This document shows positions 1-4,096 of a stretch of 6,308 bases of DNA, piece after piece (the stretch's first letter is position 1; the number at the start of each line of letters is the position of its first letter). Made by a program: the position numbers and the translations under genes. The DNA is taken from contig CAIMPQ010000209.1 of NCBI GenBank assembly GCA_903843315.1, forward strand, positions 1 through 6,308. Reading direction: 5' to 3'. Below the pieces are notes generated by a model that saw only the letters and a program-made list of their open reading frames with translations, made no database searches and was not told the origin of the DNA. The stretch is from an uncultured beta proteobacterium (GTDB lineage Bacteria; Pseudomonadota; Gammaproteobacteria; Burkholderiales; Burkholderiaceae).

Positions 1-1455
1 AGATACTTGACGATAGGTTTTGGCGTAATTAATTGTTGGTAGCCATAAGGACATTAATAAAACCCACATCAAGGTAGTACCTGATGCGGAAATAATCAGA
101 CAACGCCAGATTTCTTTAGGGGCACGCGAGGTTCTCCAGCGGACTACTGCCAACCACATACCGGTAATCACAAGAGCCACTACCAGTGCGAGTAGGTTGA
201 ATTGAAAATCAAATCCTGGGAGGAGGCGAGCTAAGTTTGCAGCGGTAGATTCTGGATAGCCAGTCACCTTAGCTAACCAAATAATCCAAATCGCTAGTGC
301 AATGATCGTAAAGCTAAACATCGCAAACCAATCGATAAAACTGATCATGCTGCGCTTCAGTATTGGCAGGCTAAAAGCTGCAATGATCGATAAGCTTGGA
401 ATGAGAATCATCAAGTCATGTTCATTTGCTTCTAAGCGGAATAAAACATAAATCAAGCTACCAATAAATAGACTCAGAGGAATACAAAGGTGGGGAGCGC
501 GCCAGGCACCCGCTTCCTTAACACGGCCCCAGTGGGCTAGCGAGATGGTCGCTAGCGGCCATACTGGCCATGCATATGCCCAGAAGTTCACACTTAAGAA
601 GCCAAGAGACTCAATAGAAGGGCTTGCTCGCATCTCTGGCATGTTGCGCCAACCTTCTTCAGCAATGTGGCGCCACTGAATTGGGAGATCGGCCAAGTAC
701 CAAATGATTGGCCAAATAGCAAAACCAATTAAACCGATCACCGTACTGGTGAGAGTCCAGCGAAAGCGCAGTTTTGCATTGCTAGCAATGACCGCAATGA
801 TGGTGGAGCTAACAATGATTAAGCTCAGAGTGAGATTGCTGGAGAGAGCAACTATCGCAATACCCAGACCCGTCCAAAGACCCCCTTGCCATGGTTTATC
901 TAATCCTCGGACTGTGCCGTAGAGCACGATACTAATGCCCATGAGTTGCGCCATCATTGGCGTGGTTTCGTGAGCGCGCTGAGCAAGTCCTACACAAGCC
1001 AAGAAGATCAGTAGAGCGCCATCAGCCAAAGTCATGCCGTAACTCTTTAAATCCGGTTGACCACCAACTGCAAGCGCCATTGGTTGAACTTCACGACGAC
1101 GACCTAAAAGATAAGTGGCATACCAAATGGCAAGAGCCGCAGCAAAAAAACAAATCGCCGAATATAGGCGTGCAGCATTAGCGGCACCAATCCAGGGGCC
1201 AAATAATTTAATGAGTGTGGCACCCATCCAATAGGGAAGGGGTGCTCCTAAGGAAATATCGCGGCCGGTTAAGTGCGGAACAACCCAATCCATCGAGTTA
1301 CCACGAAATAAAGACCACATACCACCAAAACCAATCGCATCTTCATTCTTCCAGGGATCCCGAAAGAAGAGACCAACAAACCCATATACCAATGTCAGCG
1401 CAAAGATAACAAAGCGCGGAATGGATTTAGTGGCGGCGGCGGTGAGTTTAACCAT
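1..1455 (-). CDS. ArnT/PMT-like membrane glycosyltransferase (GT-C fold), 3' end outside the window
   Basis: An uninterrupted frame of 485 codons runs from an ATG at 1455 to the window edge with no stop, so the C-terminus is missing. The product is a polytopic inner-membrane protein. The first hydrophobic helix spans about residues 13-31 and is followed by the periplasmic loop RDPWKNEDAIGFGG (32-45), whose acidic residues D33, E38 and D39 sit where GT-C enzymes carry their catalytic/metal acid. APLPYW (71-76) resembles the PPLxYW motif of the ArnT/PMT_2 family. About ten more hydrophobic segments follow (for example near 98-117, 194-222, 234-255, 324-340, 375-395, 420-438, 453-472), and EHDLMILIPSLSI (345-357) resembles the later conserved loop before a helix. 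Family members transfer sugars from polyprenyl-phosphate carriers to lipid A, other lipids or proteins; the donor and acceptor here cannot be told. There is no clear Shine-Dalgarno sequence before the ATG. The frame is open further upstream, but only through the rpmE2 terminator, with no better start. A weak extended -10 (TGCTATACC) lies about 20 nt upstream. Confidence 0.85.
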   Translation of the reverse strand, partial: MVKLTAAATKSIPRFVIFALTLVYGFVGLFFRDPWKNEDAIGFGGMWSLFRGNSMDWVVPHLTGRDISLGAPLPYWMGATLIKLFGPWIGAANAARLYSAICFFAAALAIWYATYLLGRRREVQPMALAVGGQPDLKSYGMTLADGALLIFLACVGLAQRAHETTPMMAQLMGISIVLYGTVRGLDKPWQGGLWTGLGIAIVALSSNLTLSLIIVSSTIIAVIASNAKLRFRWTLTSTVIGLIGFAIWPIIWYLADLPIQWRHIAEEGWRNMPEMRASPSIESLGFLSVNFWAYAWPVWPLATISLAHWGRVKEAGAWRAPHLCIPLSLFIGSLIYVLFRLEANEHDLMILIPSLSIIAAFSLPILKRSMISFIDWFAMFSFTIIALAIWIIWLAKVTGYPESTAANLARLLPGFDFQFNLLALVVALVITGMWLAVVRWRTSRAPKEIWRCLIISASGTTLMWVLLMSLWLPTINYAKTYRQVS

Positions 1456-1500
1456 GGACTTTATTTTGGACGAATCTATTGGTATAGCAAACGGTAAAGC

Positions 1501-1531
1501 AAAAAATAAAAAAGGCAGCAAACGCTGCCTT
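1501..1531 (-). terminator. intrinsic terminator after rpmE2
   Basis: Read on the minus strand, AAGGCAGC and GCTGCCTT form an 8-bp stem around a GTTT tetraloop (core arms at plus 1514-1519 and 1524-1529). This is followed by a U-rich tract, TTTTTTATTTTTT, at 1513 down to 1501. It lies about 50 nt past the rpmE2 stop and 45 nt before the glycosyltransferase ATG. It should therefore end the rpmE2 transcript and insulate the next gene, unless read-through is significant. Confidence 0.9.
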
Positions 1532-1538
1532 GATTATC

Positions 1539-1569
1539 TCGCAGAGAAGGTATTTCTCATACCCTGCGA
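1539..1569 (-). other. compound stem-loop in the rpmE2 3' untranslated region
   Basis: Two nested perfect arm pairs are visible. TCGCAG (1539-1544) pairs with CTGCGA (1564-1569), and inside it GGTAT (1549-1553) pairs with ATACC (1559-1563) around a 5-nt loop. A 4-nt bulge, AGAA on the plus strand, separates the two helices on one side only. The hairpin begins 11 nt after the rpmE2 stop and precedes the U-tracted terminator. It has no U-tract of its own, so it is more likely a 3'-end stabiliser or protein/RNA contact site than a terminator. Its function is not known. Confidence 0.6.
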
Positions 1570-1580
1570 CTTGAAGTGTT

Positions 1581-1928
1581 TTAAGCCTTCTTCTTAGCTG
1601 TCTTTTCAGCAGCTTTAGCTTCTGCAGCGGCAGCTTTTTTCTCAGCTGTTTTAGCAGCGCCATCACCGGTAGACTTAGCAACAGCCTTGGTACCGAATTT
1701 CTGACGGAATTTCTCAACACGACCAGCGGTATCCATGATTTTTTGGGTGCCAGTGTAGAAAGGGTGTGATTCAGATGAAGTCTCGATCTTGGCCAATGGA
1801 TATTCATTGCCATCTTCCCACTTGATTTTCTCTTTAGTGGACATAGTGGAGCGAGTTTTGAAGCTGAAGTTATTTGAAACGTCTACAAAGACGATTTCAC
1901 GATATTCGGGGTGAATGCCAGGTTTCAT
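1581..1928 (-). CDS. rpmE2: 50S ribosomal protein bL31, type B (zinc-free paralogue)
   Basis: The 115-residue product is a small basic protein of the large ribosomal subunit, near the central protuberance and the contact with the 30S head. It begins MKPGIHPEYREIVFVD, typical of type B L31, and contains the L31 signature HPFYTGTQ...GRVEKF at about residues 55-74. It has no cysteine at all, so it is the zinc-independent (C-minus) form, unlike zinc-ribbon L31 proteins. The recognisable domain ends near residue 86. The remaining roughly 29 residues are an Ala/Lys/Glu-rich tail, which makes the protein longer than the approximately 87 residues of E. coli YkgM. The start is supported by AGGA (plus 1935-1938) six bases before the ATG; a second Met at residue 29 lies inside the conserved domain. 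The gene follows rho but is separated from it by a terminator and a candidate promoter, so it is probably transcribed on its own. An overlapping minus-strand frame at 1448-1813 is a shadow. Confidence 0.96.
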   Translation of the reverse strand: MKPGIHPEYREIVFVDVSNNFSFKTRSTMSTKEKIKWEDGNEYPLAKIETSSESHPFYTGTQKIMDTAGRVEKFRQKFGTKAVAKSTGDGAAKTAEKKAAAAEAKAAEKTAKKKA

Positions 1929-1954
1929 TGTGAGTCCTATGAGCGGGGAGCCGT

Positions 1955-1974
1955 TTTAGCCAAATTGGCTTAAA
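1955..1974 (-). promoter_or_regulatory. hairpin in the rpmE2 leader
   Basis: TTTAGCC (1955-1961) is complementary to GGCTTAAA (1967-1974) with one bulged base; the core is the near-perfect inverted repeat AGCCAA/TTGGCT around a single base. It lies about 27 nt upstream of the rpmE2 ATG and leaves the Shine-Dalgarno sequence free. In E. coli, bL31 is reported to bind its own leader, so a leader element here is plausible, but no regulatory role is shown by the sequence. Confidence 0.4.
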
Positions 1975-2008
1975 TACTTTCCCAGGTTTTAAAAGCAGTA
2001 AAGGCGAA

Positions 2009-2017
2009 ATTATGCCA
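2009..2017 (-). promoter_or_regulatory. candidate extended -10 promoter for rpmE2
   Basis: On the minus strand TGGCATAAT reads as an extended -10: a TGn triplet directly before CATAAT, which matches the TATAAT consensus at 5 of 6 positions. No good -35 is found at 16-18 bp, as is common for extended -10 promoters. It would place the start of transcription near 2002, giving an rpmE2 leader of about 73 nt. It lies just downstream of the rho terminator, consistent with separate transcription. Confidence 0.4.
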
Positions 2018-2050
2018 TGAAATCAACAACAAAGCGCACTTTAAGGGGGT

Positions 2051-2079
2051 AAAACAGCCTGAAACACACATTCCAGGCT
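2051..2079 (-). terminator. intrinsic terminator after rho
   Basis: On the minus strand AGCCTGGAA and TTTCAGGCT (plus arms 2071-2079 and 2056-2064) form a 9-bp stem with one G-U pair and a TGTGTG loop. A short U-tract follows (GTTTTA, over plus 2054-2051). The stem starts 15 nt after the rho stop codon. An outer 5-bp helix, GGGGT (minus strand, 2090-2086) with ACCCC (2050-2046), could extend the structure around the U-tract. The U-tract is short, so termination may be partial. Confidence 0.7.
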
Positions 2080-2094
2080 TCTGAGACCCCTAAA

Positions 2095-3357
2095 TTAGCC
2101 TCCGCGACGCATTAAGTCGAAGAATTCACCGTTGTTTTTAGTCGATTTGAGCTTATCCACAATGAAGTTCATAGCTTCGATATCGTCCATATCAGCCAGT
2201 AATTTGCGTAATACCCAGATTTTTTGGAGGTTTTCTGCCTTGACTAGCAATTCCTCACGGCGGGTACCGGATTTATTGAGATTAATCGATGGATAAACAC
2301 GACGTTCAGCCAAACGGCGTTCAAGGTGAACTTCCATATTGCCCGTACCTTTGAATTCCTCATAAATGAGGTCATCCATGCGGCTACCCGTTTCAATCAG
2401 GGCAGTGGCGATGATGGTTAATGAGCCACCTTCTTCAATATTACGCGCTGCACCGAAGAAGCGTTTTGGACGTTGCAGAGCATTTGCATCGACACCACCA
2501 GACAGTACTTTTCCTGATGACGGAATCACCGTGTTGTATGCGCGCGCAAGACGGGTAATAGAGTCAAGCAAGATAATGACATCTTTACCCATCTCCACTA
2601 AGCGTTTGGCTTTTTCAATTACCATCTCGGCAACTTGAACGTGACGTACTGCTGGCTCATCAAATGTAGAGGCAACGACTTCGCCGCGAACGGAGCGTTG
2701 CATCTCGGTAACTTCTTCAGGACGCTCATCCACCAGGAGAACAATCAAGATTGCATCAGGGTGATTAGCAGCAATTGCATGAGCGATGTGCTGCATCATG
2801 ACTGTCTTGCCGGATTTAGGTGAGGACACAATCAAACCCCGTTGGCCAAAGCCGATTGGGGAGATCATATCGATGATACGACCGGTTAAGTTTTCCTCTG
2901 CCTTAATATCACGCTCTAACAAAACCGTACGATTTGGGTGCAGTGGGGTAAGGTTCTCAAACATGATGCGGTTCTTCAGGGCTTCCGGAGCCAAACCGTT
3001 GATCTTGTCTACCTTAACCAAGGCAAAGTAACGCTCGCCATCTTTAGGTGTCCGTACTTCACCTTCAACGCTGTCACCAGTGTGTAAGTTAAAGCGGCGG
3101 ATCTGCGCAGGAGAGATATAGATATCGTCAGGAGAAGCCATGTAAGAGGCTTCAGGAGAGCGCAAGAAACCAAAGCCATCTGGCAACACCTCTAATGTGC
3201 CATCACCAAAAACCATTTCACCGGCTTTAGCGCGTTTCTTCAAAATGGCAAACATCAATTCTTGTTTGCGCATCCGTTGCGTATTTTCAATCTCCAAGCT
3301 CGCTGCCATTTCAAGCAGAGCGGATACGTGGAGGACTTTGAGTTCAGTTAATTGCAT
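2095..3357 (-). CDS. rho: transcription termination factor Rho
   Basis: This 420-residue protein (E. coli Rho has 419) is a hexameric RNA-dependent ATPase/helicase that ends transcription of untranslated RNA. The N-terminal helical domain starts MQLTELK, colinear with E. coli MNLTELK, which fixes the start. The cold-shock-like primary RNA-binding domain carries RNP1, DGFGFLR (60-66). The RecA-type ATPase core shows the P-loop SSPKSGKT (178-185; K181, K184, T185), catalytic E211 in LLVDERPEEV, Walker B ILLDS (D265), the Q-loop PSSGKVLSGGVDANAL (279-294), the R-loop ETGSRMD (322-328) and the arginine finger R366 in SGTRREE. All expected catalytic residues are present, at E. coli numbering. Differences from E. 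coli include A178S, P179S and A182S in the P-loop, D322E and K326R in the R-loop. A weak GAG lies six bases before the ATG. The gene has a long leader with a C-rich, G-poor stretch that suggests autoregulation, and its own promoter after the trxA terminator. Confidence 0.98.
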   Translation of the reverse strand: MQLTELKVLHVSALLEMAASLEIENTQRMRKQELMFAILKKRAKAGEMVFGDGTLEVLPDGFGFLRSPEASYMASPDDIYISPAQIRRFNLHTGDSVEGEVRTPKDGERYFALVKVDKINGLAPEALKNRIMFENLTPLHPNRTVLLERDIKAEENLTGRIIDMISPIGFGQRGLIVSSPKSGKTVMMQHIAHAIAANHPDAILIVLLVDERPEEVTEMQRSVRGEVVASTFDEPAVRHVQVAEMVIEKAKRLVEMGKDVIILLDSITRLARAYNTVIPSSGKVLSGGVDANALQRPKRFFGAARNIEEGGSLTIIATALIETGSRMDDLIYEEFKGTGNMEVHLERRLAERRVYPSINLNKSGTRREELLVKAENLQKIWVLRKLLADMDDIEAMNFIVDKLKSTKNNGEFFDLMRRGG

Positions 3358-3410
3358 GTGGTTCTCAGGTGTTGATAAAGATATAAATGAATAAGGAAAT
3401 TTTTTTGGGG

Positions 3411-3441
3411 TATCCCTGCGCTGATTTAGATCACGCAGATA
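3411..3441 (-). promoter_or_regulatory. bulged hairpin in the rho leader, close to the start codon
   Basis: On the minus strand CTGCG-TGAT, loop CTAA, then ATCA-G-CGCAG makes a 9-bp helix with one bulged G (arms at plus 3434-3438 with 3416-3420, and 3430-3433 with 3422-3425). Flanking TATC/GATA could extend it through a small internal bulge. The base lies about 55 nt upstream of the rho ATG and directly follows the C-rich region. No U-tract follows (CCCCAAAAAAA), so it is not a normal intrinsic terminator. It may be a pause or anti-folding element; this is inference. Confidence 0.5.
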
Positions 3442-3504
3442 TGGAAAAACAGAATTTGGGAGATTGACTTAAAAGATGGGGGAGGAAAATTGCTGGGAAT
3501 TGGT
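3439..3504 (-). promoter_or_regulatory. C-rich, G-poor (rut-like) segment of the rho leader
   Basis: Across these 66 transcript bases I count 22 C and only 3 G, with repeated pyrimidine-C steps such as TTCCC, TTTTCCTCCCCC, TCTCCC and TTTTTCC. Such unstructured C>G bubbles are what Rho's primary site binds. Placed in the untranslated leader of rho itself, about 80-145 nt before the ATG, it fits the known autoregulation of rho by premature termination in its leader in E. coli. The assignment rests on composition and position only. Confidence 0.55.
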
Positions 3505-3539
3505 GCACCGAAGAAGGTGCTGAACTGCTATTAAACGCA

Positions 3540-3567
3540 ATACTACACTAAAAAACGGGTCTGACAA
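3540..3567 (-). promoter_or_regulatory. candidate sigma-70 promoter for rho
   Basis: On the minus strand TTGTCA (plus 3562-3567; one mismatch to TTGACA) is followed after 16 bp by TAGTAT (plus 3540-3545; 4 of 6 to TATAAT). It sits 15 bp past the end of the trxA terminator's U-tract. Transcription would start near 3533, giving a leader of roughly 175 nt before the rho ATG. This is the best -35/-10 pair I could see in the trxA-rho gap. Confidence 0.5.
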
Positions 3568-3582
3568 GTGCGCGGGAGGGGT

Positions 3583-3615
3583 AAAAACCACAGGCTCAAC
3601 CGGTGAACCTGTGGT
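3583..3615 (-). terminator. intrinsic terminator after trxA
   Basis: A 12-bp stem (plus arms 3587-3598 and 3604-3615, one G-U pair in the transcript) with loop CCGGT is followed on the minus strand by TTTTT. Its core arms are ACCACAGG and CCTGTGGT. It begins 10 nt after the trxA stop codon. It is the strongest-looking hairpin of the window and should separate trxA from rho. Confidence 0.92.
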
Positions 3616-3625
3616 GTGGGACTAT

Positions 3626-3952
3626 TTACAGATGACTATCAATAAATGCAGTCAACTGAGATTTGGCCAAAGCGCCTACTTTTTGAGCAGCTACAGTGCC
3701 ATTTTTGAATAGGATTAGGGTCGGAATGCCGCGAATATTAAACTGGGCAGGAACGCCTTGGTTCTCATCCACGTTCATTTTTGCGACTTGCAACTTGTCG
3801 CCATACTCGCTGGAGAGCTCTTCCAGGATAGGGCCAATCATTTTGCAAGGACCGCACCATTCAGCCCAGAAGTCGAGCAGAACAGGTTTATCGGATTTGA
3901 GGACGTCTTGTTCGAAAGAGGCGTCAGTTACATATTTAATGCCGGCACTCAT
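3626..3952 (-). CDS. trxA: thioredoxin 1
   Basis: The 108-residue product is a cytoplasmic dithiol-disulfide oxidoreductase that reduces protein disulfides, for example in ribonucleotide reductase and peroxidases, and is itself recharged by thioredoxin reductase. The active site WCGPCK is at residues 32-37 with redox cysteines C33 and C36. The buried acid D27, the cis-proline P77 in GIPTL, and the G93 turn are all in place. Length and order match E. coli TrxA (109 residues), and there is no signal peptide. The start is supported by AAGGA (plus 3959-3963) six bases before the ATG. The gene lies upstream of rho as in E. coli, but a strong terminator follows the stop codon, so it is probably monocistronic. 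It is divergent from the nuclease gene across a 144-bp gap. Confidence 0.98.
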   Translation of the reverse strand: MSAGIKYVTDASFEQDVLKSDKPVLLDFWAEWCGPCKMIGPILEELSSEYGDKLQVAKMNVDENQGVPAQFNIRGIPTLILFKNGTVAAQKVGALAKSQLTAFIDSHL

Positions 3953-3961
3953 GAAAATTCC

Positions 3962-3990
3962 TTATTTAGACTTATTTAGCGAGTTATTTA
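3962..3990 (-). repeat. three direct TTATTTA repeats in the trxA leader
   Basis: TTATTTA occurs at 3962-3968, 3972-3978 and 3984-3990; on the trxA transcript these are three UAAAUAA copies spaced 10 and 12 bases apart. The first two extend to CTTATTTAG. The copy nearest the gene abuts and overlaps the AAGGA ribosome binding site. An AU-rich, unstructured leader of this kind could favour ribosome binding, but the role is not known. Confidence 0.6.
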
Positions 3991-4005
3991 ATTCTGTCGT
4001 TACAA

Positions 4006-4026
4006 CGCTTATATTAGCAATAAGCG
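4006..4026. repeat. perfect 7-7-7 inverted repeat in the trxA/nuclease divergent promoter region
   Basis: CGCTTAT (4006-4012), a 7-bp spacer ATTAGCA, and ATAAGCG (4020-4026) form a perfect inverted repeat in the middle of the 144-bp intergenic gap. The spacer and left arm contain TATATT (4010-4015, 5 of 6 to TATAAT) on the plus strand and TAATAT on the minus strand. The geometry suits a dimeric regulator binding on one face over about two helical turns, or a symmetrical two-way promoter. No regulator can be named from the motif. It has no U-tract and would be a weak hairpin. Confidence 0.5.
4011..4019 (-). promoter_or_regulatory. candidate extended -10 promoter for trxA
   Basis: On the minus strand TGCTAATAT has a TGn extension followed by TAATAT (4 of 6 to TATAAT). 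Transcription would begin near 4004, leaving a leader of about 50 nt that holds the three UAAAUAA repeats. No convincing -35 lies at the right distance. The element sits inside the inverted repeat at 4006-4026. Confidence 0.35.
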
Positions 4027-4096
4027 AAACACTCTGCCTAAATTTCACCATAAGTTTCAAAATTAACCCTAAAACGCCAATCGACTATCCCCTGTA

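Noticed and set aside
704..1409. Three plus-strand frames opposite the glycosyltransferase
   Set aside because: They lie antisense to a continuous, family-like membrane protein and show arginine/proline-rich shadow composition.
1448..1813. Minus-strand 121-codon frame overlapping rpmE2
   Set aside because: It runs in another frame through rpmE2, its hairpins and the terminator, and has no family resemblance. The L31 frame is unmistakable.
2366..3394. Four plus-strand frames opposite rho
   Set aside because: Antisense shadows of a fully conserved Rho coding sequence, with no ribosome binding sites or recognisable domains.
3431..3508. A 25-codon GTG-started frame in the rho leader (minus strand), a possible RhoL-like leader peptide
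   Set aside because: It has no ribosome binding site, starts with GTG inside a small hairpin, and has no similarity to E. coli RhoL. The C-rich composition explains the open frame.
3355..3600. Possible trxA-rho operon
   Set aside because: A strong 12-bp terminator with a U5 tract and a candidate promoter lie between the genes; read-through cannot be excluded but a single unit is not the best reading.
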